Origin: a virus
Direction: 5' to 3' (one strand)
DNA length: 48,315 nt
Virus record (IMG/VR): IMGVR_UViG_3300025132_000062
Coordinates: 1-48,315 of that record
Both the position numbers and the translations under genes were made by a program. Positions 40,550 through 48,303 of the stretch are shown in pieces (position 1 is the stretch's first letter; every line of letters starts with the position of its first letter). The notes beneath the pieces were generated by a model that made no database searches, was not told where the DNA came from, and saw nothing but the letters and a program-made list of their open reading frames with translations.

Positions 40550-42010
40550 TTAATAGTATATCCTCTTAATGGGTGCCTTTGCATCTTCCTCATAGTCATC
40601 AGATAGGGAAACTAAACCACCTTCTCTAAACCGCATTAAGGCTTGAGTCATTGTATCACACAAATCATCATGTGCACCAAAGGGAAAACTGGCACATTCT
40701 TCTATCATGTCTTCAGCAAATTTTCTTTGAGGAGCCCACACTAAGCCAGATTCAAAAATTGGTGCTACCGAATGCATTCTTGAATGTTTGTCATGCCCCC
40801 TAGATGGTGAATAATTTACTACTGGTATTCCTAATCTTCGTAATTCTTGTGTAAGTGGTGTTCCAGAAGCCTTAGCCTCTATTAAAACCATATCTGGATC
40901 CCAATACTTGTATTCATCTTGAGCTATCTTTTTTAGATCTGGAAAGTCCCATCGACCTCTTTGGCAATCTAATAAAATGATAGAGTCTGGTTCATCTTCG
41001 CTGGGTCTAAATACACCCCAAGTAGATATTGCAGAAAAATCGGCAGTTTGTTTTTTGCTGTAAGCAGTATCATAAGATTGAATAATATATTGAACCGCTG
41101 GCAGTTGTTCATGAGCCCACTCTTGCCACCATTCTCTTTTGATTATAGAACCCTCCTCAGCAGTTGGTGTTTGCATCCATTGTGCGTTCCATTTCATAGT
41201 AGGCAAAGATGCTTTGACTTTTTTTAACTCATCGATAGGCCAAAACTCTGGCCATAGTGGCTTGTCTGTTTCTTCAAAGATAGCAGGAAACTCTATAACT
41301 TCCCATTGATCTGCTAAAGGTTCTTTTTGTGCATTTAAAAGTTTGGCAGTTAAATCAATATTACTCCATCTAGTCATGACTAAGACGATAGCCCCTTTTG
41401 GTTGTAACCTTTGTCGAGGTCCAGAAGTGTACCACTCCCAACATGCTTCCATTTGTGTTAAAGAAAGTGCATCTTGTTCTGAATGAGGGTCGTCAATAAT
41501 TAACAAGTCTGCACCACGACCAGTTATAGCCCCACCTACACCCGCAGCAAAATACTCACCACCTTTGTTTGTTTCCCAACGACCAGCAGATTTAGAATCG
41601 GCAGACAAAGAAACATCTGGAAATATTTTAGTGTAGTCTTCACTATCCATTAAGTTTCTTACTTTACGACCAAATCGTACTGCTAATTCACCTGTATGAG
41701 TAGTCTGCATTATTTTTTTGTTAGGTGTTCGACCCATAATCCAAGCGGGAAAATAAGTTGAGGCAAACTCTGATTTAGTATGTCTTGGCGGCATGTTAAC
41801 AATTAATCTGTTAATTTTGCCAGTAGCTATATCTTCTAATTTTTGGGCAAATATTTTGTGATGTCTGCCACAAATAAATTCTGGCCATATATTGTTAATA
41901 AAATCTAAGAACTTATCTTGGCATACTTCTTGTTTTTTTAGATTGGCTAACCTCTCCTGTAAAAGATAAGCCTCTCTCAACTCACTATCTGAAAGATTTG
42001 TTAAATTCAT
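40550..42010 (-). CDS. terL: Terminase large subunit
   Basis: 486 aa. Walker A-like MPPRHTKS (73-80), Walker B LLIIDDP (169-175) and the motif III region GSIIKREWW near 300 give the ATPase. YDTAYSKKQTADFSAIS (~315), LIEAKASGTPLTQEL (~390) and GAHDDLCDTM (~455) are the RNase H-like nuclease with three acidic residues. It pumps and cuts DNA with the small subunit (2283-2861). The tail carries REGGLVSLSDDYEE, the motif that recurs in other virion proteins. Confidence 0.95.
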   Translation of the reverse strand: MNLTNLSDSELREAYLLQERLANLKKQEVCQDKFLDFINNIWPEFICGRHHKIFAQKLEDIATGKINRLIVNMPPRHTKSEFASTYFPAWIMGRTPNKKIMQTTHTGELAVRFGRKVRNLMDSEDYTKIFPDVSLSADSKSAGRWETNKGGEYFAAGVGGAITGRGADLLIIDDPHSEQDALSLTQMEACWEWYTSGPRQRLQPKGAIVLVMTRWSNIDLTAKLLNAQKEPLADQWEVIEFPAIFEETDKPLWPEFWPIDELKKVKASLPTMKWNAQWMQTPTAEEGSIIKREWWQEWAHEQLPAVQYIIQSYDTAYSKKQTADFSAISTWGVFRPSEDEPDSIILLDCQRGRWDFPDLKKIAQDEYKYWDPDMVLIEAKASGTPLTQELRRLGIPVVNYSPSRGHDKHSRMHSVAPIFESGLVWAPQRKFAEDMIEECASFPFGAHDDLCDTMTQALMRFREGGLVSLSDDYEEDAKAPIKRIYY

Positions 42011-44493
42011 AATTCTGCTAACATATCATCTATAGAAACAAAACCACCCTCTTTAAATGCTGGTATTCTTTTGCCTTCTGCTAAAGCCTTTCTTATTGGA
42101 TCAAGATCAAATTGGTACAAGTTAGCCGAAGGTAAATCAGCTACGTCAAACAAAAATGCAGTTGATCTTATACCTTTCTTAATTAGATTTTCAGACGCTT
42201 CACTTAGATTATCTTTGAATGCTTTGTCGGTAAGAGGGAGCTCTTTGGAATCTAACTGAGCCAGATTTTCTAAGAACCCTTCTATTTCTTCTCCTCGACC
42301 TAATTTAGCAGCTGCTTTGTATTCAGAAGGAGTTAAAAACTTTTTAGCAGGATATGCTTGATCTAAACCTTGGTATCCAGAAAACTGGTAAACTGGTTCT
42401 ATTCGTACATATTCATCTGGGTCTAGACCTAATTCCCTATAAATTTTAAGCATTTCATCATAAATGGCTTTGTATTCTCTAGCGACAGTAGCACTAGGAA
42501 TTTCATTTGCTTTTGGTAACACATCGTAGTACTTTACGTTTGTCGTGCTACTCAAATCATTAACAAGTTTTCTTGTAGGAAATTTATGTTGTTGTGTATT
42601 TGAACCTTTAACATAAGGATCTGGATCAGTTATTGTTAATTCTTCACCTTTTTTCGTTAACGGTATGTTGTCTTGTGTGGCAGCTTTGTTAATACCCTTT
42701 TTACTTATTTCAGCTAATCTTTTTATTGTTGCCTCTGAGTTTGCATATAGGTTCGGACTTATAGAATATTCGACCACACCCCCTTCACTAGAAATATTTG
42801 GATTTAACCCATCTCTTACTGCATAGTAATTTTTTCTATTTGCAATTCTTTTTGCACCTTCGGACATTTCGTCAGTATTAATAAGCGTTTTACCTTTACC
42901 TTTTATAGCCTTAACTCCATCTTGAAAGGGGCTTATAAAATCCTCATCAATTAATCCTGCTTTGATAAATTTATCTATACCCGTTCCACTAAATAAAGAG
43001 CCAGCTCCAGCTTCTACTTTAGCTTTAGCAACATCTAATTTTTGCCCTGCGTCTGTTATTTTTTTAAGTTTTCTACTTTCGGATTCTTTTATAAAAAATT
43101 TTTCCTCTCTTGTTAAATTTATTTTTTCGGCTGGTTGTGTGCCTATCATCTTTGGGTTTGGATTATTTACTACAAGACTTTGTAAAGTTTCATCATCTGC
43201 TTTTCTTATATCATCTATACTGGTGCCCTCTTTCAATATAAAATCATCAAACAATAAATCTTCACCCCGGAACAAATTTATGTCTTTGTTTTGTGCCTTA
43301 GCTTGGTCGTTGTAATTATCTACATACCTTTTTAAATCTTGTACTTTTGTATCAAAACCTTTGCCTACAGTAGGAATATAGTGTGGGTTGCCAAACCCCT
43401 CTCCTTCGCCCAACATAGAATTTCTTTTACGTCTTAATTCTGCTATATTTGCTGTTCTATCTGATTGTAATCTGCTCAGTTGTACGCTATCGTATTCTGG
43501 AACAAATCTAAACCCATCAAAAGCATAAGGTCTATCTAATTCTGGATCATTTGTAGCTTTGTTGTAATGCACATTATTTGTTCCTAGCCTCATATCTCCG
43601 TAGTTTTTTCCATCAGCATTTTTGACATAATAAAGATTAGCAAAACCATCCCCCTCAGAACGACCTGCAACACCTCTAAAAAAAGCGTCCCTAGCTGTAT
43701 CTGATGCATTATTAGCTATTTCTCTATTGACTGGAACAGACCTTAATGTGCCCGGCTGTTTACTAGCCATATATTGATTCAATCCTTCTGGTGTAACTCT
43801 ATCTAAATTAGCTCTAAAGTAATTTGTAAGATCTGGGTGTAAGTCACCATTCTTAGTGATGACATTCAACATTTCTAACTCACCTAATTTACCGGGGACT
43901 TTTTTCTTTAAGTCAGAAACTAAGTTACCTAATTTTTTTGGCTTGTTAGGAAATTCAGATAACGCTTTCCTGCTAGGTGATATTAGACCTACTGGATTAT
44001 CAAATGTTTCTATTCGTCCATCTCCACCAACTCTATCTAGATCAATAGGCACACCATCCATATCAAGAAAAGGTTTGGATCGTGTATCAAAATATTCAAA
44101 TTCACTATCCTTTATGACAGGTAAAGATGAACCACCGCCCCCTGGTATGTTGTCACCAACTTTGGCAAATCTTGTGAGTCCTCTAGCAACTCTAGGTATT
44201 GCACCTATAACTGGTAGAGTTCCCAAACCAGCAAGACCTTGTAATAGTCTGTTGCCCAAACCACCAAGCCTATCGTCTTGCGCAAATCTCTCTTCTGCTC
44301 TCTTACCAAATTCACCTACCTCGAAAGCAGCAAGTCCCTCACCTACAACTGGTGTGACACTTATACCTAATTGTTCTTTGATTGGTAACTCTTCAAAAAG
44401 TCTATAGGCTTCCCTATTTTTACCTTCTGATATGAGTTGTTGGATTTTTATTTGCTTTGCAGCGATACTTGCTAACTCTTGCTGACTTCTCAT
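42007..44493 (-). CDS. Large virion-associated protein (828 aa)
   Basis: A Gly-rich, hydrophobic patch at ~45-120 (GLAGLGTLPVIGAIPR) could be membrane-active. The rest is charged and helical with little repetition, ending FKEGGFVSIDDMLAEL, which has the Gly-Gly motif seen in terL. It overlaps terL by 4 nt and lies upstream of it, where some marine phages keep internal virion proteins. No enzyme motif that I trust. Confidence 0.55.
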   Translation of the reverse strand: MRSQQELASIAAKQIKIQQLISEGKNREAYRLFEELPIKEQLGISVTPVVGEGLAAFEVGEFGKRAEERFAQDDRLGGLGNRLLQGLAGLGTLPVIGAIPRVARGLTRFAKVGDNIPGGGGSSLPVIKDSEFEYFDTRSKPFLDMDGVPIDLDRVGGDGRIETFDNPVGLISPSRKALSEFPNKPKKLGNLVSDLKKKVPGKLGELEMLNVITKNGDLHPDLTNYFRANLDRVTPEGLNQYMASKQPGTLRSVPVNREIANNASDTARDAFFRGVAGRSEGDGFANLYYVKNADGKNYGDMRLGTNNVHYNKATNDPELDRPYAFDGFRFVPEYDSVQLSRLQSDRTANIAELRRKRNSMLGEGEGFGNPHYIPTVGKGFDTKVQDLKRYVDNYNDQAKAQNKDINLFRGEDLLFDDFILKEGTSIDDIRKADDETLQSLVVNNPNPKMIGTQPAEKINLTREEKFFIKESESRKLKKITDAGQKLDVAKAKVEAGAGSLFSGTGIDKFIKAGLIDEDFISPFQDGVKAIKGKGKTLINTDEMSEGAKRIANRKNYYAVRDGLNPNISSEGGVVEYSISPNLYANSEATIKRLAEISKKGINKAATQDNIPLTKKGEELTITDPDPYVKGSNTQQHKFPTRKLVNDLSSTTNVKYYDVLPKANEIPSATVAREYKAIYDEMLKIYRELGLDPDEYVRIEPVYQFSGYQGLDQAYPAKKFLTPSEYKAAAKLGRGEEIEGFLENLAQLDSKELPLTDKAFKDNLSEASENLIKKGIRSTAFLFDVADLPSANLYQFDLDPIRKALAEGKRIPAFKEGGFVSIDDMLAEL

Positions 44494-44511
44494 ACATCAG
44501 AGTATAACAGA

Positions 44512-46029
44512 CTACATCATCTCTAGACTAGATGCAGGTCTAAATTCTATTGATTGCTCAGATATTTTTACACCACCCTCTTCTGTTGGCTCGACTTCAC
44601 CTTCTTGTTTATTTAATTGTTCGTCTATCAATAGCTTTAGTTGTTCCATTTCATTTTCGGATAAGTCATCATCCATAAATTGATCTATAAGTGCGACTCC
44701 AGCAGCTCCTATCCCCGCACCTGCTAGTCCTTGTGGACTAATTTTGAAAGGATTCATCATGAGTCCTCTACCTACTTTACGAAGTCCGCCTAAACCTTTT
44801 TGTAATAATGATGGTGGCATTCTTTTTTGTTGCATTACATCTAAATAATTTTTCAGTTTTATTAACTGTTGTCTATCCATTTTTGAAACACCCTCACCAA
44901 ACAAATCTTTTGGTACATCTTTTATAAGTCTTCTAGCTATTTCTTCATTATCAAAACCTATATTTGCTAAATGTTTTGCTGCTTCTTGTGCGCTTTTTGC
45001 ACCCCCTACTCCTAGAAACCCACCTTCTGCCATTTGAGGTAAAGCACCTGGATTATTGAAATCTGGCATAGGTGAACCTTGATTTAAAAGATATGAATAT
45101 TTGTCTATTAATTCTTGTGCTCTGTCAATATCATAATCATAAACAGAAAATCCTGTTTCACCAGATAAAACTCTTTTTAGTAAAGCAGCCTCACGATCGT
45201 CTGTTTCTCCCCTATAATTTTTAGATCTTAAATCAGCTATTTGGTTTTCTAAAAGTTGGGCTTGTGTTTCATTTGCAACACTAAAAGGTTCTGCTCTTAA
45301 TTTTTCGATTTGATTTTTTAGATTTTGCATCTCATTTGAATAATTTTTTTGTGACTCTTGTATAATTAAATCAAGCACATTCAAGACTGGAGCATTTCTT
45401 TGTGATAAAGGAATAGCCACACCCTCTGGTCCAAACCTTGAAGTAACAATATCTCTACCTAAAGGTAAGTCTTCATCTGGTATCTCTGGCATTTGATCTT
45501 CAACGACACCACCCTCTGCAAAACTTTCTATTGGCTCTAATTCATCCATTTGCATATCTACAGATGGCATAGGTGGTGGTAATTGCTGACCAACTTCTAT
45601 ATCTGGCAACATCATAACTGGCATCTTAGGAACTGCTCTACCTATTGCTTCATCACCAGTCATTTGTCCAAGCCCCTTTAATTCTTTTAAATTTATGCCC
45701 TTGCTTGGTGCTATAGGTTGAGTGATTGGCATAGGCATAGGCCTCATTATTGGCATAGGCATAGGTCCTCTAGGCGGTAGTCCACCTATTGGCATAGGCA
45801 TTATTCTTCCAGGGGGTAGTGCCCCCTTAATTGGTAAAGGTTGACTTTTTATCGGTTTAGAAAAAATTCCTCTATCTATTGTTGGCATGTTAGGTAACGG
45901 CATTCTTTCTCTCATATCGTTGCTATTACGAAATCTGTTATCCATATCGAAAGCACGAGCAGACATTCTATCTGTAAAGGAGCCACCTTTATTTTTCAGA
46001 TTGCCCAGTATTCTGCCGATTATACCCAT
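44512..46029 (-). CDS. Pro/Met-rich virion-associated protein (505 aa)
   Basis: The first 170 residues are Pro/Met/Gly-rich with repeats of PMPI- and PMPMPI-type words, probably disordered. SFAEGGVVEDQ (~168) has the Gly-Gly motif. Then helical segments up to a Gly-rich hydrophobic stretch (FKISPQGLAGAGIGAAGVAL, ~435-455) and an acidic end. Likely internal or scaffold-like; no family recognised. Confidence 0.55.
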   Translation of the reverse strand: MGIIGRILGNLKNKGGSFTDRMSARAFDMDNRFRNSNDMRERMPLPNMPTIDRGIFSKPIKSQPLPIKGALPPGRIMPMPIGGLPPRGPMPMPIMRPMPMPITQPIAPSKGINLKELKGLGQMTGDEAIGRAVPKMPVMMLPDIEVGQQLPPPMPSVDMQMDELEPIESFAEGGVVEDQMPEIPDEDLPLGRDIVTSRFGPEGVAIPLSQRNAPVLNVLDLIIQESQKNYSNEMQNLKNQIEKLRAEPFSVANETQAQLLENQIADLRSKNYRGETDDREAALLKRVLSGETGFSVYDYDIDRAQELIDKYSYLLNQGSPMPDFNNPGALPQMAEGGFLGVGGAKSAQEAAKHLANIGFDNEEIARRLIKDVPKDLFGEGVSKMDRQQLIKLKNYLDVMQQKRMPPSLLQKGLGGLRKVGRGLMMNPFKISPQGLAGAGIGAAGVALIDQFMDDDLSENEMEQLKLLIDEQLNKQEGEVEPTEEGGVKISEQSIEFRPASSLEMM

Positions 46030-46031
46030 AA

Positions 46032-46355
46032 TTACATCATGTTAAGACCCAATTCTTGACCACCACCAACTAGCAGTTGTTCAGCGAATTGTAGCTCTTC
46101 TAATGAAATACCTATTTGTTGTAAGAATTGTTCAATTTCTTCTTCAGATGCACCTTGAGCTTTCATCTGCTCAATTATCTGTAAGATTTGATCCATAGCT
46201 TGTTTAGCTTCTTGTTTCTCTTGTCCACTTAAAGCATCTATCTCTGCTTGTATCTGACTTGGATCGGCAGCAGGCATTTGACCACCCATATCCATTTGAG
46301 GTTGCATACCCATTTGGTTGGGCATCATATTTGGATTCATCATATCGTTTTCCAT
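46032..46355 (-). CDS. Met/Gln-rich coiled-coil protein (107 aa)
   Basis: Met/Pro/Gln-rich N terminus, then helices EKQEAKQAMDQILQIIEQMK and EEEIEQFLQQIGISLEELQF. AAGGA lies before the start. First gene of the leftward late operon that runs to terL, portal and capsid. Function unknown; an assembly factor or small scaffold is plausible from place and composition. Confidence 0.6.
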   Translation of the reverse strand: MENDMMNPNMMPNQMGMQPQMDMGGQMPAADPSQIQAEIDALSGQEKQEAKQAMDQILQIIEQMKAQGASEEEIEQFLQQIGISLEELQFAEQLLVGGGQELGLNMM

Positions 46356-46504
46356 TTTTTGTCCTTATGTAAGAGATCAGAAATGTTCCAACAATAGTTG
46401 CGGCGTAGTTCCGAGTCAAGACTGACCTCAACTAGAAGATTACCCTATTTATCAAATTAAATCTAGTTAAAAATATATATACCCTAGCTATAGGGATCCT
46501 AACT

Positions 46505-46531
46505 TTTATAAGTTTGAAATCTAGGGGTCAA
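46505..46531 (-). promoter_or_regulatory. Possible promoter of the virion operon
   Basis: Minus strand TTGACC (46526-46531) and TATAAA (46505-46510), 15 nt apart. It sits in the 46524-46569 hairpin, giving a 150-nt leader before the 46355 start. Spacing is short, so this is weak. Confidence 0.3.
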
Positions 46532-46569
46532 CGGTTCTACAGAAACCGTTTCATATATAAATTGACCCC
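46524..46569. other. Nested inverted repeat in the virion-operon leader
   Basis: GGGGTCAA (46524-46531) pairs with TTGACCCC (46562-46569) and, inside, CGGTT (46532-46536) pairs with AACCG (46544-46548). The -35 candidate lies inside the left arm. Gap 46356-46728 holds no gene; CCCTA/TAGGG (46482-46495) is another short inverted repeat. An operator or an RNA structure both fit. Confidence 0.5.
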
Positions 46570-46626
46570 CCCAGGGTACCTTTGTAAAAAAATATGAAAT
46601 TGTGTGAGAAAAACCTTGTGTATACA

Positions 46627-46692
46627 TGTGTATATATACGCCGTAGGCAAAATACCCTCCCCCGCGTGCTTCAGCCACCCGATTGTCCGACT
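46627..46692 (-). repeat. Intergenic ~60-nt module, copy A
   Basis: TGTGTATATATA (46627-) followed 60 nt later by CCGACT (46687-46692). One of five copies in the last 1.7 kb; it lies upstream, in the leftward sense, of the virion operon leader. Confidence 0.5.
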
Positions 46693-46728
46693 TTTTTGAC
46701 CGCTCCAGGAATCCTAAGACACAAAAAA

Positions 46729-46748
46729 AGGGCAACCGAAGTTGCCCT
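46729..46748 (-). terminator. Rho-independent terminator of the 65-aa gene
   Basis: AGGGCAAC (46729-46736) and GTTGCCCT (46741-46748) pair around CGAA, preceded on the left by seven A, i.e. a U-tract for leftward RNA. Confidence 0.85.
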
Positions 46749-46769
46749 CTAATATGGGGTAGTCAAAAT

Positions 46770-46967
46770 TTAATGCATGTTCTCCCCCTCATCTTCGTTG
46801 TTAATTAACCTCATACTAGGATTAACATCTACAGTTGTGTCTGCAATATGTAAAGTTTCGTCCTTTACAATTTGCACACCATTAATGACTAACTCTTTGA
46901 GTTCAGTCTCAGCACCCAATAAAAGTGGAGTGCCATCTTCGGTTGTAATCTGAAATTTAATTTTCAT
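46770..46967 (-). CDS. Small beta protein (65 aa)
   Basis: Start at 46967 has GGGAG 6 nt upstream; a longer frame to 47030 lacks one and would cover the promoter. MKIKFQITTEDGTPLLLGA and ELVINGVQIVKDETLHIAD form beta strands. Own promoter (46987-47014) and own terminator, so it is a single-gene transcript. No family; an early anti-host peptide is possible. Confidence 0.7.
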   Translation of the reverse strand: MKIKFQITTEDGTPLLLGAETELKELVINGVQIVKDETLHIADTTVDVNPSMRLINNEDEGENMH

Positions 46968-46986
46968 ACTAACTCCCATACATATA

Positions 46987-47014
46987 AGTATACATAAAGT
47001 AAACTCATATGCAA
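46987..47014 (-). promoter_or_regulatory. Promoter of the 65-aa gene
   Basis: TATACT (46987-46992) and TTGCAT (47009-47014), 16 nt apart, minus strand. Start of RNA would be near 46980, 13 nt before the ATG at 46967, and the GGGAG site lies between. Confidence 0.55.
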
Positions 47015-47074
47015 GTTCTTTTTTTGGCAAAGCTAGACGAGATGAGTGTTTGGTTCGGCATCTCGTCTGACAAG

Positions 47075-47143
47075 TTGTGTGTGTGGTATATTAAAAACTT
47101 ATGGGAGCCATCCTAGTTCGCCTATCATTCCGACCGACCGACT
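47075..47143 (-). repeat. Intergenic ~60-nt module, copy B
   Basis: TTGTGTGT (47075-47082) followed at 55-59 nt by CCGACCGACCGACT (47130-47143). It lies 61 nt upstream, leftward sense, of the -35 at 47014. Confidence 0.5.
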
Positions 47144-47192
47144 TCCGACAATAGGGCCAGGATTACCAGCACCACAACTAAAAATAGAATTG

Positions 47193-47372
47193 TCATTTGC
47201 GACCAATTTCAGAGAACCCATCAAACCAGTTCTCGCCGTGTGTGTCTTCTCGATTGCAATGCTCTTTTGCCTCAGCTTTTGTCAAACCTTTTTTAATAGT
47301 TCTTTGGGTCACTTCTTCCGTCTTTGGATTACGTCTGAACCTTACTATCTTATAGTTTTTACTCTCCCACAT
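47193..47372 (-). CDS. Small conserved phage protein (59 aa)
   Basis: Start at 47372 preceded by GGGGGTGG. IKKGLTKAEAKEHCNRED then NWFDGFSEIG matches a small family I recall in many phages, with Trp-Phe-Asp-Gly near the end. Overlaps the zinc-ribbon gene by 14 nt. Function unknown. Confidence 0.7.
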   Translation of the reverse strand: MWESKNYKIVRFRRNPKTEEVTQRTIKKGLTKAEAKEHCNREDTHGENWFDGFSEIGRK

Positions 47373-47538
47373 ATTCCACCCCCTGGATTTGTGCCAACCT
47401 AGATGGTATGACTTTAGTTAAATTACATTCTGAACAACAACGATCGTCCACACTTTCTTTTAAAGGTTGCGGATTATGTCCGTAGCCCCACGATTTAGTT
47501 CCACAAAGGGAACACTTAAAAGTATCTTTCATATTCAT
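47359..47538 (-). CDS. Small zinc-ribbon protein (59 aa)
   Basis: The start is placed at 47538 because the strong promoter at 47545-47573 lies inside the longer frame; 47532 is an alternative. CSLCGT (~8-13) and CCSECN (~36-41) give a zinc ribbon, with GYGHNPQPL between and VIPSRLAQIQ after. Short zinc proteins of this type occur in phage early regions, often as host-protein binders (inference). Overlaps the 59-aa gene at 47193. Confidence 0.65.
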   Translation of the reverse strand: MNMKDTFKCSLCGTKSWGYGHNPQPLKESVDDRCCSECNLTKVIPSRLAQIQGVEYVGE

Positions 47539-47544
47539 AATCAT

Positions 47545-47573
47545 ACTATAGCTCTCTGTATACATTTTGTCAA
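47545..47573 (-). promoter_or_regulatory. Consensus promoter with a near-leaderless start
   Basis: TTGACA (47568-47573, perfect) and TATAGT (47545-47550) with a 17-nt spacer. RNA should start near 47538, which is itself an ATG, so the message would have almost no leader. Confidence 0.7.
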
Positions 47574-47622
47574 CTGAAAGGTGATGCGCGTGTTGGATCT
47601 GACGCCGCCGTAGACGAAGCTC

Positions 47623-47688
47623 TTGTGTGTATATATAAGAAAATTTTTTATCACCAAGTTCCTGGATCAACTACGCTGGAAGCCGACT
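47623..47688 (-). repeat. Intergenic ~60-nt module, copy C
   Basis: TTGTGTGTATATATAAG (47623-) followed 60 nt later by CCGACT (47683-47688). It lies 50 nt upstream, leftward sense, of the promoter at 47545-47573. Confidence 0.55.
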
Positions 47689-47693
47689 CCGAC

Positions 47694-47728
47694 AAAAAAA
47701 AAGGCCAAGCTCATGAAAACTTGACCTT
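47694..47728 (-). terminator. Terminator of the candidate small RNA
   Basis: AAGGCCAAG (47701-47709) pairs with CTTGACCTT (47720-47728) with one G-U over 9 bp and a 10-nt loop; seven A at 47694-47700 give the U-tract. Confidence 0.8.
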
Positions 47729-47854
47729 ATAGTTCTAGTGGACCGTTTACCAGAAGAACTGTATCGATTATCAGTTCCACATTCCTAGCTATCAACCAAA
47801 TAACTATTTATGGATTAGTCCAAAGGTATGGTTTTTATAATTTACCTTAACTAC
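47694..47854 (-). ncRNA. Candidate small RNA (~160 nt)
   Basis: Transcription from the perfect promoter at 47861-47890 would start near 47854 and stop at the hairpin 47701-47728. No frame over 20 codons with a ribosome site is visible in either sense. Inside, GAACTG pairs with CAGTTC (47768-47773 and 47752-47757 approximately) and GTGGA can pair with TCCAC around it. A free-standing promoter-RNA-terminator unit without a gene argues for a regulatory RNA. Confidence 0.55.
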
Positions 47855-47860
47855 GAATAT

Positions 47861-47890
47861 ATTATATTACTAAATGTAGACAGATGTCAA
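47861..47890 (-). promoter_or_regulatory. Perfect sigma-70 promoter of the candidate small RNA
   Basis: Minus strand TTGACA (47885-47890) and TATAAT (47861-47866), both 6 of 6, with an 18-nt spacer. No gene starts downstream before the terminator at 47694-47728. Confidence 0.75.
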
Positions 47891-47924
47891 GACGTGGATC
47901 TAGGCCGCATCCAGATCTAAAAAA

Positions 47925-47994
47925 TTGTGTGTATATATATAAGAAAAATTTATGGGCTTCACCCAGGAGTCTATTTTATTTTTGCCGACCGACT
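47925..47994 (-). repeat. Intergenic ~60-nt module, copy D
   Basis: TTGTGTGTATATATATAAG (47925-) followed 60 nt later by CCGACCGACT (47985-47994). It lies 35 nt upstream, leftward sense, of the perfect promoter at 47861-47890. Confidence 0.55.
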
Positions 47995-48027
47995 CTCTTG
48001 CATCTGAACCTGGGTCATGAAGACGGA

Positions 48028-48098
48028 GTGTGTGTAAGGAAAAATGAAATTTGGGATATAAATACACACACCCCACCTAATAGAAATGCCGACCGACT
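48028..48098 (-). repeat. Intergenic ~60-nt module, copy E
   Basis: GTGTGTGT (48028-48035) followed 61 nt later by CCGACCGACT (48089-48098). It touches the end of the last gene. No clear promoter lies between it and copy D. Confidence 0.45.
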
Positions 48099-48303
48099 AC
48101 TCTATTTCAATCACTTTGATAATTGCATAAGAACTATCTGGTAGTTTGCCTTTAGATATATCCTCGTAGAAATCATCAAAACTACCAGCTACTGCTAGGA
48201 CTTCACCAGACTTTGTGTCAATAAAAAGATAATCCTCATCTTCATAATTAACGAAGTCTATTACAGTATGTTTAAACCGACGTTGTTCTGCTTTAACTGC
48301 CAT
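48097..48303 (-). CDS. Small hypothetical protein (68 aa)
   Basis: The start at 48303 has AGGGGGTG just upstream, like the site before 47372; a GTG at 48309 lies within it. Basic N terminus, then VNYEDEDYLFIDTKSGEVLAV and acidic FDDFYEDI, beta-rich. No family. First visible gene of the leftward early-type region; more genes may lie beyond the window. Confidence 0.65.
   Translation of the reverse strand: MAVKAEQRRFKHTVIDFVNYEDEDYLFIDTKSGEVLAVAGSFDDFYEDISKGKLPDSSYAIIKVIEIE

Noticed and set aside
46204-46431. Open frame of 75 codons on the minus strand
   Set aside because: Overlaps the Met/Gln-rich gene (46032-46355) in another frame; the latter has AAGGA and a sensible product.
46356-46445. 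Possible tRNA in the virion-operon leader
   Set aside because: No acceptor stem closing and no convincing T-loop or D-loop; only short hairpins.
47884-48144. Open frame of 86 codons on the + strand
   Set aside because: Covers modules D and E, is antisense to the last gene's end and has no ribosome site.
5-48303. Circular genome closing across the window ends
   Set aside because: No overlap or repeat is visible between the two ends, and the two terminal genes would be divergent with under 20 nt between them, too short for two promoters. Completeness is left open.
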